64,000 nt of DNA from Frankia casuarinae (GCF_000013345.1 NC_007777.1:62001-126000); one strand, 5' to 3'. Numbered from the stretch's first letter, positions 24,820 to 34,299 are shown. Translations and numbers: made by a program. The notes: a model not told the origin generated them from the letters alone.

Positions 24820-26559
24820 TCAGGATGCCGGTGGTTGTTGGGCGAGCCGGGCCTTGACGGTGCCGCTCTGTCCATCACGGGTATAGGTCACTTCCACCTC
24901 GTCGCCGATGGCGTGGGACCGGACCGCCGCGATGAGGGAGTCGACGTCGTTGACGGCACGGTTGCCGACCTTCGTGATGACGTCGCCGGTGCGAAGGCCG
25001 GCCCTTTCGGCGGGTCCACCCGGAACCATGGAGCGGATCTGTGCACCGTTGCCGCTGGAGGCGGTGGAGCGGGTGTTCTCCTCCGCGGTGGAGGCGCTGA
25101 CGCCCAGGTACGGGTGCCGGGCGCTTCCCGTGGAGATCAACTGGGTGGCCACCGACTCGGCATAGTTGCCCGGAATAGCGAAACCGACGCCGATGTTGCC
25201 GGACTGCTGGCCGCCACCGAAGGGACTTCCACCACCCACGGTCGCGATCGCGCTGTTCACGCCGATGATCTCGCCGCGACTGTTGACCAGCGGACCACCG
25301 GAGTTACCGGGGTTGATCGATGCGTCGGTCTGGATTGCGTCGAGCACGGTGTTCTGCTGATCCCGCACGGTTGAATCCCCGGTGCGCACCGGGCGATGCA
25401 CGGCACTGACGATGCCGGACGTGACCGTACCGTTCAGCCCGAGCGGACTGCCGACCGCTACCACCAGTTCCCCGATGTTCAGCGTGTCGGAATTGCCGAA
25501 CGTGGCCGCAGTGAGACCGGTGGCATTGATTTTGATCATCGCGAGGTCCGAGCTCGGATCCGTGCCTACGACCTGCGCATCGAAGGTACGACCGTCCTGC
25601 AGGGTGACCGTCAGCGAACCGCCGTTCGCGGCACCCGAGACCACATGGTTGTTCGTCAGGATATGCCCGTCCGAACGGATGATGGTGCCGGAGCCGGTGC
25701 CCGACTCGCTGCTCGATTCCTCGGAGATTGTCACGACACTCGGCAGGATCTTCTGCGCCGCGGCCGACACGGTGTTCGCGGCTGCCGGCGACGTTCCACC
25801 GGAACTGTCCACGGTGTTGTGCAGACCGGCGGATGTGACGATGGTCTGCCCCCCGTTGTTATCGGCGACCAGCGCTCCGACACCGCCACCTACACCAGCT
25901 GAGACCAGGGCAATGGCGAGTCCGGCGGCGACGAGCCGCCGTCGGCGCCAAGGCGGCGAGGCGGCCATGGTTGTCCCGTTGCCGTAGAGGTCCTGGGCGG
26001 GTGGCGAGCCGGCGCCGCTCGGGGAACTCCACGGCGGTCCCCAGGAATGCCCTCCGGTCGGGGGTCCCGCGGGGGGGCCCGCGGGGCCGGCCGCGCCGTT
26101 CAGAGCTCTCGGGGCAGCGGGACCACTGGGTGGCGGGCCTGAAGGTGGTCCCCACGGGCCGCCGGGCGGCGCCGCCGGAGGTGGGCTTCCCGCGGAGAAC
26201 GCGGCCTGCTGCTGGCTGGCCTGGGACGGCCCGGCCGGGTACGGAGAATCCGGATACGGACGAGGATCCCCATGCGGGGGATGGGGATTCGGATACTGAG
26301 GATGCTGGCCGGAGGATGGCCCCAGCGCCGGCGGTTGGCTGTACGGCGAGCCGGGCGGACGGGAAGGCGGGCCCGCCGGGAGGTCGGGTTCGGAGCTGGC
26401 GGGACCAGCCGGGTGAGCTTGGCCGGCTGGTGTCCCGGCCGCGCTGCCGATGGGCGGAGCCCAGGGGGAGGGGGAGTCATGCCCGGCGCCGGACCCCTCC
26501 CTGCCGCCGCCCCCGGGGGCGGCCTCGGCGCTACTGCTGAAGGGGAGACGCGGTGTCAT
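24820..26559 (-). CDS. HtrA/DegP-type serine protease with PDZ domain
   Basis: A 579-residue membrane-tethered protease for envelope protein quality control. N-terminal 200 residues are Pro/Gly-rich and cytoplasmic, one membrane helix lies at about 208-230, then the trypsin-like domain with His305 (LTNNHVV), Asp338 (SSDLAMI) and Ser420 (NPGNSGGP), all intact. A single PDZ domain follows (HPYLGVSAST to the C-terminus, PGGPAERAGLRTGDVITKVG). This is the layout of actinobacterial PepD/HtrA proteins. ATG 26559 is in frame with GTG 26568; AAGGGAAAG lies just upstream. The extra upstream frame is not supported. Confidence 0.92.
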   Translation of the reverse strand: MTPRLPFSSSAEAAPGGGGREGSGAGHDSPSPWAPPIGSAAGTPAGQAHPAGPASSEPDLPAGPPSRPPGSPYSQPPALGPSSGQHPQYPNPHPPHGDPRPYPDSPYPAGPSQASQQQAAFSAGSPPPAAPPGGPWGPPSGPPPSGPAAPRALNGAAGPAGPPAGPPTGGHSWGPPWSSPSGAGSPPAQDLYGNGTTMAASPPWRRRRLVAAGLAIALVSAGVGGGVGALVADNNGGQTIVTSAGLHNTVDSSGGTSPAAANTVSAAAQKILPSVVTISEESSSESGTGSGTIIRSDGHILTNNHVVSGAANGGSLTVTLQDGRTFDAQVVGTDPSSDLAMIKINATGLTAATFGNSDTLNIGELVVAVGSPLGLNGTVTSGIVSAVHRPVRTGDSTVRDQQNTVLDAIQTDASINPGNSGGPLVNSRGEIIGVNSAIATVGGGSPFGGGQQSGNIGVGFAIPGNYAESVATQLISTGSARHPYLGVSASTAEENTRSTASSGNGAQIRSMVPGGPAERAGLRTGDVITKVGNRAVNDVDSLIAAVRSHAIGDEVEVTYTRDGQSGTVKARLAQQPPAS

Positions 26560-26698
26560 GGTAGGCACTTTCCCTTGAAAGCCTGAGCGATTCCTGAATG
26601 CCGACCAACGTTCGGGTAAGCGATCCGGCGTGGAGCCGCGCCGCGCCGGGTCGGCCCGACCCGGGCCGACCCGGCCCGGCCCGGCTGGGTCAGCTGGG

Positions 26699-27094
26699 TC
26701 AGCCGGTGGGACGGTGTTCCGCCAGTAGATCACGAATTTCCGTGAGCAGGCGTGCCTCGTCGGTGAGTGCCGGGTCCTCCTCCGGCGGGACCTGCCCCCG
26801 CGTCCGCCGCTCGTTGATGGTGTTCAGGGGGAGTACTACCACGAAGTAGATCACTGTAGCGACTGAGAGGAATGCGATGACGCTGTTGATGAACTCGCCG
26901 TACCGAAACACGCTGCCGTTGATGGTGAAGGTGAGGGCCGAGAAGTCGGGTTTGCCGAAGATCGCGGCGATCAGCGGGGTGAAGATGGTCTTCACCAGCG
27001 ACGTCACCACTGCGGTGAAGGCGGTGCCGACCATGACCGCGACCGCCAGGTCGACGACGTTCCCTCGCATCAGGAACTGCCTGAAGCCCTTCAT
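26699..27094 (-). CDS. mscL: Large-conductance mechanosensitive channel MscL
   Basis: A 131-residue MscL: it opens under membrane tension to release solutes on hypo-osmotic shock. The N-terminal amphipathic helix MKGFRQFLMRGNVVDLAVAVMVGTAFTAVVTSLV leads into TM1, FRYGEFINSVIAFLSVATVIYFVVV is TM2, and a charged C-terminal helix bundle ends at HRPTG. Length and motifs are standard. ATG with GGGGGGACG upstream. Lies upstream of the HtrA gene on the same strand but 139 bp away. Confidence 0.97.
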   Translation of the reverse strand: MKGFRQFLMRGNVVDLAVAVMVGTAFTAVVTSLVKTIFTPLIAAIFGKPDFSALTFTINGSVFRYGEFINSVIAFLSVATVIYFVVVLPLNTINERRTRGQVPPEEDPALTDEARLLTEIRDLLAEHRPTG

Positions 27095-27296
27095 GTGGCG
27101 TCCCCCCTGAAATATGTGCCTGATGACATGGGAGGATATCGACGCAGATCAGTGGGTGACCGGCGAGGTGCCTGGCCGATCCCTTTACGCCTTCGGGGGG
27201 CTACTGTCAACTAAGCTCGCGCAACGTCGACGCAACGCCGTGGTACACCGGTGGCACGGGTGGACGCAAGCGGAGCTCGGGATCGGAGGTCGTCTG

Positions 27297-28892
27297 GTGA
27301 CGGACGGTGTGCGACGGACCGAGTGGGACGACGACGACCGGCAGTCTCCCTACTATCAGGGGAGCGGCAGGGGTCCCTCGATGGAGCCGTACCAACCAGC
27401 GGGGCCGGATCCGCGGCCTAGCGGCTACGGCCCTCCGACCGGGCCATATGACGCCGCGGGCCCGGTGACCGGGCCCTACCACCCGGTACCGGCGAGCCAT
27501 GGCGATCCCGGCCATGGCGATCCCGGCCATGGCAGTCCACGTCAGGGCAGTTCGATACAGCCCGAGGATATCGATTCCCCGTCCACCGGCACCTCGATGC
27601 GCCGGGCGCTCGTCCCGCCCGCTCGGACCGCTCGGACCGCTCGGGCTGAGAGCCCGCGGTCCCGAGCCGTTCCTGGTTCCACTCCCACTCCCGCACCCGC
27701 ACCCGGTTCCACTCCCGGGCGTCGACCACCCGGATGGGCTACCGATGGAAGGTCGGCTCCACGAGGTGGACCGGATCGGCAGAATGAGGTCGGTCTGCCG
27801 CGGGCCAGAAGGGCGATGCCGACACGTCGGGCCGACGGTGCCTCCACAGGCGGTCCGCCGACCGGCGGCGCCGGGATGAGAGACGGTGGAACAGGCCCGC
27901 GGATGCCCTACGGCAGGGATGCCGGCGACGACCTCGGACTCGACCGACGCCATGCCGACCGCACCGATCCTGATCGGCCCGGTCGGCCCGGTCGGCCCGG
28001 TCGGCCCGGTCGGCCCGGTCGGCCCGGTCGGCCCGAGGCTTACCCGCCGGGCGCGGGGCGGAGCCGGCCGAGTCCGGCGCGGTTCGGAGCCGATCAGCGG
28101 GTCGCGGCGCGTCGCTCGGGGAGCCTGGCCTCCGCCGCGGGCACAGCCGATTTCCCCGACGATGACGACGCTCGCGATTCCCGACAGGGAGATCGTGATT
28201 CCGACACCATGCCTTTCCTGCATCGGGTCGGGGTGGCCCTGGTGGTGCTGGCCGTGGCACTCGGGGTGGGCGTCGGGGCCGGTGCCGTCTGGGAAAAGGT
28301 CCGGCCCAGCGGCCGGACCGCCAATGCGGCCCCGGCGCCGACGGCAGCATCGTCCGGCGGCCCCGCAGCGGCCGCGCCCAGCCCAAGCACAGGGGCGGCT
28401 GGCGGTCAGGCAGCTGGCGGTCAGGCGGCTGCGGGCCAGATCGCGGTGCCGGCGGACTGGACCTCGTTCACCGACACTGTGCAGAAGGCCACCTTCTCCC
28501 ACCCGCCCGTGTGGAAGCAGCGGCGCGACAACACCGGCATCTTCTACGGCGAGCCCGGCACCGTCTCGGAGTACGGACCGCAGATGATCGGGGTGGCCCG
28601 GGTCGCGGTGCAGGATCCGGTGGCAGCGCTCACGCAGGTCCAGTCCGCCGAGTTCAACACGGTCCCCGGTCTGACCAGGGACCATTCCGGTCCGGCGACG
28701 GACACCAGCGATCAGCCCACCCAGGAACTTGCCGGCTCGTACGACCGGGAGGGGCAGCGGGTCTCCTACCTCATGCGCACGGTGTCGGTGGCCGGTGCCG
28801 TGTACGTGCTCATCGCGCGAGTGTCGACCAACGTCCTGGCGTCGCTCAACACGCTGATGGGCGCACTGCGGTCGTCGTTCGCGCCGGCCTGA
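27297..28892 (+). CDS. Pro/Arg-rich protein with one membrane helix and small C-terminal extracytoplasmic domain
   Basis: A 531-residue protein. GTG 27297 has GGAGG 7 nt upstream. The first 340 residues are a disordered cytoplasmic Pro/Gly/Arg-rich region with tandem repeats (GHGDP-type, 27496-27540; GRP, 27974-28036). One helix (VGVALVVLAVALGVGVGAGAV) crosses the membrane, an Ala/Ser/Pro linker follows, then about 140 residues (VPADWTSFTDTVQKATFSHPPVWKQ...) that resemble the LpqN/PsbP-like sensor domains found at the C-terminus of actinobacterial Ser/Thr kinases. No kinase domain is present. Function unknown. Confidence 0.7.
   Translation: MTDGVRRTEWDDDDRQSPYYQGSGRGPSMEPYQPAGPDPRPSGYGPPTGPYDAAGPVTGPYHPVPASHGDPGHGDPGHGSPRQGSSIQPEDIDSPSTGTSMRRALVPPARTARTARAESPRSRAVPGSTPTPAPAPGSTPGRRPPGWATDGRSAPRGGPDRQNEVGLPRARRAMPTRRADGASTGGPPTGGAGMRDGGTGPRMPYGRDAGDDLGLDRRHADRTDPDRPGRPGRPGRPGRPGRPGRPEAYPPGAGRSRPSPARFGADQRVAARRSGSLASAAGTADFPDDDDARDSRQGDRDSDTMPFLHRVGVALVVLAVALGVGVGAGAVWEKVRPSGRTANAAPAPTAASSGGPAAAAPSPSTGAAGGQAAGGQAAAGQIAVPADWTSFTDTVQKATFSHPPVWKQRRDNTGIFYGEPGTVSEYGPQMIGVARVAVQDPVAALTQVQSAEFNTVPGLTRDHSGPATDTSDQPTQELAGSYDREGQRVSYLMRTVSVAGAVYVLIARVSTNVLASLNTLMGALRSSFAPA
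27974..28036. repeat. 9-bp tandem repeat, 7 copies, coding
   Basis: Seven copies of TCGGCCCGG (last one degenerate) encoding a run of GRP tripeptides in the disordered cytoplasmic region of the preceding gene. Confidence 0.95.
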
Positions 28893-28920
28893 TCCGTCCC
28901 CGCCGGCTGGCCGTCATGGG

Positions 28921-30099
28921 TCACATCCGTGGGCCGGGCCGCGCGGAACGGGCCGGAGCCAGCAGATTCCAGATCACCCTGCCCGTGGCGAAGGCGGCCG
29001 GTCCGGAGACGGCCGGCCAGCCGTGGGCCAAGGCGGGCAGCAGGAACTGCACGACCCGGGCCGAGGAGGCACAGGGGGTCTCCTTGCGCAGGGCGACGGC
29101 CGGTGACGTCACTGCGGTCGAATTCGCGGGCACACCCGGGACGGCACTCGGCATCAGGACCCGCGGGGCGGCGTTCACCGGCGCGCTTGCCGGGTTCACC
29201 GGCGCGCTTGCCGGGTGCACTGGGGGCACGGCGACGGGCGCGGCCACGTCCGCATCCGTTCCAACGCTCAGCGCGGACGGTGATGCCACCGGAGCGTGCC
29301 ATGGCACGCCGGCCGAATCCGTGAGGACAGTGTCCGTAGGCCGGCTCGGGACGGGGCAGCGATCCACCGACCGGAACGGGATCATGCTCTCCTCGACCGA
29401 CGTGATCGCGGTCCGTAGCACCGGCGACCAGGGGGTCCCCTGGTAGGGGATATGGCCGTCCGCCCCGCCGTGGACGTCCACGACGGTCAGTGGGGCGCCC
29501 GGATGGCAGTCCGACACCTGACGGCTGGCCGCCACGACGGCGATGCCCGCGAGTTCGTCTCCGTGTTCGCAGGCGTACCGGTAGGCCAGCATGCCACCGT
29601 TGGACAGACCGATCAGGCTGACCCTGTTCCGGTCGATCGGGTAGTGCTCGCTGAGATGCGCGATCAACGCGCGTAGCCAGCCGACGTCATCGGTATGGTT
29701 GGTCACGGCGGGTTCGCAGCAGGTTCCAGCGTTCCATGCCCTGTTGAGGCCGTCCGGGTACACGACGGCGAGGCCGGCGGTACGGGCGAGGCCGTCCAGG
29801 TCCCAGTGCTGCTCGGGATCCGTGCCGTCGTAGTACAGGCTGTGCAGCGCCACGAGCAGGGGATAGGGCTTCGGGGCGTCGGACGGGGGCAGGGTCACCC
29901 GGATGTGGGCGCCCCGTCCGGAGCGTTCGAATGCATCGGGACCCGTGGTCGGCGCGGGGGTGGCGGCCAGGACCACATGACCACGTCGGGGACCCTCCAG
30001 CACGCCGCAGCCGGACGTCGTCAGCAGAAGGGGAACCAGGAGGGCGAGGAGCCAGGCCGCGGCGACGCGGCGGCGACGGACGGCTGGCACGAGGGCCAT
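28921..30099 (-). CDS. LpqC-like esterase / PHB depolymerase family lipoprotein
   Basis: A 392-residue secreted alpha/beta-hydrolase of the poly(3-hydroxybutyrate) depolymerase/carbohydrate esterase 1 group. Lipobox LLTTSGC in a typical lipoprotein signal. Core motifs: YPDGLNRAWNAGTCCEPA (disulfide-forming CC typical of LpqC), nucleophile SLIGLSNGGMLAYRYACE, acid segment VVDVHGGADGHIPYQGTPW, and a late AHGWP that fits the catalytic His. Between acid and His is a low-complexity Ala/Pro/Val insertion of about 80 residues containing a 21-bp tandem duplication (29173-29214). Convergent with the preceding gene, 28 bp apart. Ester substrate unknown. Confidence 0.85.
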   Translation of the reverse strand: MALVPAVRRRRVAAAWLLALLVPLLLTTSGCGVLEGPRRGHVVLAATPAPTTGPDAFERSGRGAHIRVTLPPSDAPKPYPLLVALHSLYYDGTDPEQHWDLDGLARTAGLAVVYPDGLNRAWNAGTCCEPAVTNHTDDVGWLRALIAHLSEHYPIDRNRVSLIGLSNGGMLAYRYACEHGDELAGIAVVAASRQVSDCHPGAPLTVVDVHGGADGHIPYQGTPWSPVLRTAITSVEESMIPFRSVDRCPVPSRPTDTVLTDSAGVPWHAPVASPSALSVGTDADVAAPVAVPPVHPASAPVNPASAPVNAAPRVLMPSAVPGVPANSTAVTSPAVALRKETPCASSARVVQFLLPALAHGWPAVSGPAAFATGRVIWNLLAPARSARPGPRM

Positions 30100-30126
30100 T
30101 CTGACGCGCGTCCAGCGCCCCGGGCG

Positions 30127-30525
30127 TCACCGGTGTCGGTGATTGCTCTTCGTGTTCGATCTACTACGAGCGAGATCGCCTTCGGGGGCGCGGACCACAT
30201 TGAGTCTGGGACGATCCGCGTCGGAAGGTACCCAGCGGCCCGATGACCGTGCCTCCGTGTTCTCCGCGGCCGTGCGGTAACGGTCGAACGCCTCCTGGGC
30301 GCGGCTTTCCAGATCGTCCACGAGAGCGAGTGACTCGCGTACCCGCCGCTCCCCGGCGGGACCGGCGGCGAGCAGGTCCGACAGACAGTTGTCCACGGCA
30401 CGCCGCGCCGCCAGCCAGCCGAGGAGCAGTCGGGAGCGCTCCATATCCGAGAGCTCGTCCACCGAGATGTCCCTCCGCTCGCCACTCGTGACGTTGATGA
30501 GGTTTCCGCCGTGAGGATCGGCCAC
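30127..30525 (-). CDS. Hypothetical helical protein downstream of the CmpX-like gene
   Basis: About 132 residues from GTG 30525: INVTSGERRDISVDELSDMERSRLLLGWLAARRAVDNCLSDLLAAG... A helical, charged protein without Cys or membrane segments; the tail is Arg/Ser-rich. The reading frame is open far upstream, over the membrane gene on the same strand, so the exact start is uncertain. It could be cotranscribed with 30722-31810. No family recognised. Confidence 0.5.
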   Translation of the reverse strand: MADPHGGNLINVTSGERRDISVDELSDMERSRLLLGWLAARRAVDNCLSDLLAAGPAGERRVRESLALVDDLESRAQEAFDRYRTAAENTEARSSGRWVPSDADRPRLNVVRAPEGDLARSRSNTKSNHRHR

Positions 30526-30721
30526 ATGCGGACCGATCCGGCGGGGTCCCCTGGCTGGGTCAGGTGTCCGGGTCAGGGCGATATGCGTGGTCGAGGTCAG
30601 TGACCGACTTTTACCGTCCGTCCTCTTCCAGAGTGCCCCACCTGGGGCCCGAACGCGCCGCAGTTCGCCGAACGCACATCCACCGGTCGACGCGACCGGG
30701 ACGTGGGGGACGGACCACACG

Positions 30722-31810
30722 TTACGTGGGTCCCCCCGGAAGCGGTCGGTCGGCGGTCGGCGGGGGCTCGTCCACCGCGGACGGTGGAGGTCGTTCGGAG
30801 GAGCCGGTTTTGGACAGTGGTCCCTCACCCGGTGGCGGGATCGGGGGTCGGGGCGAGGCGACGGCCGGCGGTGGCAGCGGCTGTTTCGGCGCGTGTGCCG
30901 AGGAGTCTGTGTGTCCCGGGGAGTCTGCGTGCCTCGGGGAGTCTGTGTGCCTCGGGGAGTCTGTGTGCCTCGGGGAGTCTGTGTGTCCCGGGGAGTCTGC
31001 GTGTCCCCGGGAGGTGTGTGGGCTCGGGGGACCGGTGGGACCGGCGGGACCCGGGAAGCCGTGGGGTGTGGACGGGCGGTGAGAGACCGACGATACCTGG
31101 GGCACCGTGGTGGGGCGGCGATCGTGCCACTTCGCCCGAGCCTCGGCGGCGGTGTCCTCGACATGATCGAGGATCTCCTCCCATCGGATCTGCATGGGTC
31201 GAATGAGGCCGCCTCCCACGCCGACGACGATCACACCGGTGAGGGAGGCCAGGATCGCCCAGAGGAGCGGTGTGGTGACCGACGTCGCGAGTCCCACCTC
31301 GTCCAACGCCGCCTTGCCGAAGGCGACTACGAGCACGGTGGCCACGATGTTGCCGGCCGCCCGTCCGTACGCGAGGTCGCGTAGTGCCTCCGTGACGAAG
31401 GTCCGGACGACCCGGCCGAGGCCGACCCCGATCATGATGACCAGCGTCGCGAGCAGGGTGTGGAGCAGCAGAGCGAGTAGATCGGTCACGGTGTCCTCGG
31501 CCGCGTTCGGTCCGAAGACCCCCAGCGCGATCCGCAGCACGCCGAGCAGGCCGATGCCCATGAGCACCCGCAGCCCGCCCGCACGCACGCTCGGGGCCGG
31601 CTGGTGCAGTAGCCGCGGCAGGCCGGCGCGATCGATGATCCGATCCAGGCCGGCGCGTTCGGTCAACCGGGTGACGAGGCGCGTACCCGCCCGAACCAAC
31701 AGCCAACCGAGCAGACAGATCGCGAGGAAAAGGCCAATTTTCGGGGCTGTCGCGGCGATTTGCGACCAGGCGTCGGAGAAGCCCCGATCCCACTCCACGG
31801 CAAGCGTCAC
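30722..31810 (-). CDS. CmpX-like (mechanosensitive channel-related) membrane protein
   Basis: A 362-residue protein with the 'conserved TM helix' arrangement of CmpX/MscS-related proteins: four or five helices including IGLFLAICLLGWLLVRAGTRLV, VLMGIGLLGVLRIALGV, LLALLLHTLLATLVIMIGVGLG and LLWAILASLTGVIVVGVGGGLI. GRAAGNIVATVLVVAFGKAALDEVGLA is typical. No MscS beta domain follows. The cytoplasmic tail is a Pro/His/Ser-rich sequence with six HTDSPR-type hexapeptides (30903-31010). GTG start. Probably a membrane tension or stress factor; channel activity is not demonstrated for this branch. Confidence 0.75.
   Translation of the reverse strand: MTLAVEWDRGFSDAWSQIAATAPKIGLFLAICLLGWLLVRAGTRLVTRLTERAGLDRIIDRAGLPRLLHQPAPSVRAGGLRVLMGIGLLGVLRIALGVFGPNAAEDTVTDLLALLLHTLLATLVIMIGVGLGRVVRTFVTEALRDLAYGRAAGNIVATVLVVAFGKAALDEVGLATSVTTPLLWAILASLTGVIVVGVGGGLIRPMQIRWEEILDHVEDTAAEARAKWHDRRPTTVPQVSSVSHRPSTPHGFPGPAGPTGPPSPHTSRGHADSPGHTDSPRHTDSPRHTDSPRHADSPGHTDSSAHAPKQPLPPPAVASPRPPIPPPGEGPLSKTGSSERPPPSAVDEPPPTADRPLPGGPT
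30903..31010. repeat. 18-bp tandem repeat, 6 copies, coding
   Basis: Six 18-bp units beginning GAGTCTG, slightly divergent, encoding six HTDSPR/HADSPG hexapeptides in the tail of the CmpX-like protein. Confidence 0.95.
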
Positions 31811-32013
31811 CCGTACAGCACAACAGCAAACGCTGTGTAGTTGAATGATGACACGCCGCTATTTTGTGGGGGTGGTCCCGTGGTTTGCCCCGACCGCCGG
31901 GGGCCAGATATCCGGCCCCGGCACCCCCGGCACCCCCGGCACCGGGTTCCCGGCACACCGGGTCTCCCAGGGCTCGTGCGGACGGGCGAGGGCCCGTCCG
32001 GTTGAATCGGTGG

Positions 32014-32670
32014 ATGAGCATGCAGCCCGTACACATACCACCACGGGCGGACCTGCCGACCCTGGCGGCGGCCGCCGCCGACTGCCAGGGATGCGACCTC
32101 GCACAACTGCCCGGCACCCGCACGGTCTTCGGGGTCGGCCCCGCGCATAGCTGGCTCGCCCTCGTCGGCGAGCAGCCGGGCGACATCGAGGACCGGCGGG
32201 GTGTGCCGTTCGTGGGCCCCGCCGGCAAGCTGCTCGACCGGGCCCTCGGCGAGGTGGGACTCGACCGTGCCGAGGTGTACACGACGAACGCCGTCAAGCA
32301 CTTCCGGTATCGCACCGGCAACGGTCCGCGGCGGATCCATCAGACCCCGGACCTGCGGCATGTCACCGCGTGTCGTCCCTGGCTATCCGCGGAGCTCAAC
32401 CTCGTTCGGCCGGCGATCGTCGTGATCCTGGGGGCTACGGCCGGCATGTCGCTGCTCGGACCGTCGTTCCGGGTGACGAAGATGCGTGGCCGGCTGCTCC
32501 CCGGGCCGGCAGGCTCCGGGGCTCAGCTGCTCGCCACGCTGCATCCCAGTGCGGTGCTACGGGCGGATCCTGCCCGCCGTGACGAGGTCTACGCCGGCTT
32601 CGTCAACGATCTGCGGATCGCCGTGGCGGCCCGTCCCACCATGGACCCGTCCGCCTCGGTGGACGCATAG
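32014..32670 (+). CDS. udgX: UdgX-type uracil-DNA binding/glycosylase protein
   Basis: A 218-residue uracil-DNA glycosylase superfamily protein. GEQPGDIEDRRGVPFVGPAG (motif A), then TNAVKHFRYRTGNGPRRIHQTPD, then ACRPWL and HPSAVLR. The RRIH loop places a His at residue 109, as in mycobacterial UdgX, where this His forms a covalent bond with the sugar after uracil excision. Iron-sulfur ligand candidates Cys24, Cys27 and Cys120 are present. ATG 32014 (or 32020). Divergent from the CmpX-like gene; a 9-bp repeat (31919-31945) lies upstream. Confidence 0.92.
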   Translation: MSMQPVHIPPRADLPTLAAAAADCQGCDLAQLPGTRTVFGVGPAHSWLALVGEQPGDIEDRRGVPFVGPAGKLLDRALGEVGLDRAEVYTTNAVKHFRYRTGNGPRRIHQTPDLRHVTACRPWLSAELNLVRPAIVVILGATAGMSLLGPSFRVTKMRGRLLPGPAGSGAQLLATLHPSAVLRADPARRDEVYAGFVNDLRIAVAARPTMDPSASVDA

Positions 32671-32743
32671 TCCGTCCGGGCCCCGGCGATCCTCCACCGG
32701 GAAGGGCCTCGTTACCGATCTTCGTCTAGGTGACGATCTTCGT

Positions 32744-33502
32744 CTAGGCGACGATGTCGATCGGCGTGCCGAGGGGAACGGTCTGGGCGAGTCTGGTGAT
32801 CGCGTCGTTGCTCAGGCGGATGCATCCGTGGCTGACGTCCTTGCCGATGAGCTTTGGTTCGTTCGTCCCGTGCACGCCGATGACCGGCTTGTGGCCGCCG
32901 AACGAGCTGAGTGATGTCGAGAAGCCGTTGAGCCCGAAGGCATACGGCCCGTACGGACCGTTCGGATCACGCGGCTTGAGCAGCTCCATGAGATAGAAAC
33001 GCCCGCCCGGCGTCGGGGTGTCGGCGGTGCCGATCCCCACCGGCTCCTCGGCGATCTGCGTCCCGTTGCTGAACACCTGGAGTCGGTGCCTGCTGCGGGA
33101 GACAACCAGCCGGTACGGCGTCTCGGACGCGGTGACCTGGTCCGCCTTCAACCATCCGGTGCTGCCGTTCGGCTGCACCGGCAGCAGTACCTGCCACCAT
33201 CCCGACAGCTTGGCCTGGACGAGGAAGACCCGCTTGACGCCGTTCTCATTCGGACTGGCCAGAGTGGAGGAGGGTTGGGTGTCGGTCGGGGCGCTGTAGA
33301 CGTCGACGCTGGCACCCACGGCCGTGACCACGGTGCTCTTTCCCTGGCCGAGTCCGGCGGCGGCGGCGAGCTGGTTGCGCACCTGCGGGGAGAGATCGGT
33401 GGATGCGTTCCTGGCGCCGTCGCCGCAGCCGGTCAGCACGACGCCACCCAGGATGGCCGCGAGGGCGCCCGCGGCCATCCTGGGACCAGGTCCGGAGCTC
33501 AT
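32744..33502 (-). CDS. L,D-transpeptidase (YkuD) lipoprotein
   Basis: A 252-residue cell-wall enzyme making 3-3 peptidoglycan cross-links. Lipobox VVLTGC with acceptor Cys26. An SH3-like N-terminal part (VGASVDVYSAP...GWLKADQV) precedes the YkuD domain with catalytic motif HGTNEPKLIGKDVSHGCIRLSN (His211, Cys227). The start ATG overlaps the stop of the upstream secreted-protein gene (ATGA), so both are coupled. An 18-bp tandem duplication (32716-32751) spans the stop codon and gives a second in-frame TAG. Confidence 0.93.
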   Translation of the reverse strand: MSSGPGPRMAAGALAAILGGVVLTGCGDGARNASTDLSPQVRNQLAAAAGLGQGKSTVVTAVGASVDVYSAPTDTQPSSTLASPNENGVKRVFLVQAKLSGWWQVLLPVQPNGSTGWLKADQVTASETPYRLVVSRSRHRLQVFSNGTQIAEEPVGIGTADTPTPGGRFYLMELLKPRDPNGPYGPYAFGLNGFSTSLSSFGGHKPVIGVHGTNEPKLIGKDVSHGCIRLSNDAITRLAQTVPLGTPIDIVA

Positions 33503-34299
33503 CGCGTGTAGTGCGGATCGGCCGGGACGGCGCTCGTGGCGGCGGGCACCGCGACGGGTAGCGGAGCGGGCGGTGCGAGCGGCGGCGGGGCCGATCCGCC
33601 CGTGCAGTTGGAGACACCGACCGTCGGCACGGTCACGAGCAGAACCTTGGTCTTGGCGTCCCAGGGGGAGCCGATTACCGCGAGTGCCTTCGAGGGGAGG
33701 TCAACGGTCTGCTTCGGCCCGATGTCCAGAATCCCGCCGTGCAGGCTGGTGTCGAACCAGCCGAATCCAAAGGCCTTGTCCGCGGTGTTCTTCAGTTTCC
33801 AGGAGGGGACGGAGCCGTCGCAGGTGAAGGTGAGGAACAACGGGTTGACGTCCATGTCGTCGATGCTGTTGATCTGCTTGTCCAGCGGGACCTTGAAGGG
33901 CAGCAGGTCGAGGAAACCATCGAGTGTCGGCTTGCCGGTGCCGTTGGTCGGGGTCGCGGAGGACGCCGCGCTCGCCGTCGCGTCCAGAATCAGAGCCGCG
34001 GCGTCGGTGGGCGTGGCGCTCGGCGTGGCGCTCGGATCGAGGCTCGCAGTGGCGGTCGGGCCGGCCGACCCGGTCGGCTTGCCCGCCGAGTCCAGGCCGG
34101 CCAACGGCCCTGTCTTCGGGGTCGCCGTCGGGGTGTCGGAGACGAGGGGGGACGGACTCGACTGGGTGACGGCGGCCGTGGCCGTCGCGATGGCGGTGGG
34201 CGACGGTTCCGGAGTTTCGGCGAGCGCCGGGGAGGCCAGTGCGATGGTCGCCATGCCGAGAACGCCGGCCACCGCGGCACGCATTCTGGTGATACGCAT
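33499..34299 (-). CDS. Secreted low-complexity protein coupled to L,D-transpeptidase
   Basis: A 266-residue exported protein with a clean Sec signal peptide (MRITRMRAAVAGVLGMATIALASPALA). A Thr/Pro/Ser/Ala-rich stalk is followed by a folded domain of about 110 residues (LPFKVPLDKQINSIDDMDVNPLFLTFTCDGSVPSWKLKNT...) with two Cys that could form one disulfide, and a Pro/Ala tail. ATG 34299 has GAGGAG 8 nt upstream. The 4-bp overlap with the transpeptidase suggests a joint role at the cell wall. No family recognised. Confidence 0.7.
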   Translation of the reverse strand: MRITRMRAAVAGVLGMATIALASPALAETPEPSPTAIATATAAVTQSSPSPLVSDTPTATPKTGPLAGLDSAGKPTGSAGPTATASLDPSATPSATPTDAAALILDATASAASSATPTNGTGKPTLDGFLDLLPFKVPLDKQINSIDDMDVNPLFLTFTCDGSVPSWKLKNTADKAFGFGWFDTSLHGGILDIGPKQTVDLPSKALAVIGSPWDAKTKVLLVTVPTVGVSNCTGGSAPPPLAPPAPLPVAVPAATSAVPADPHYTR

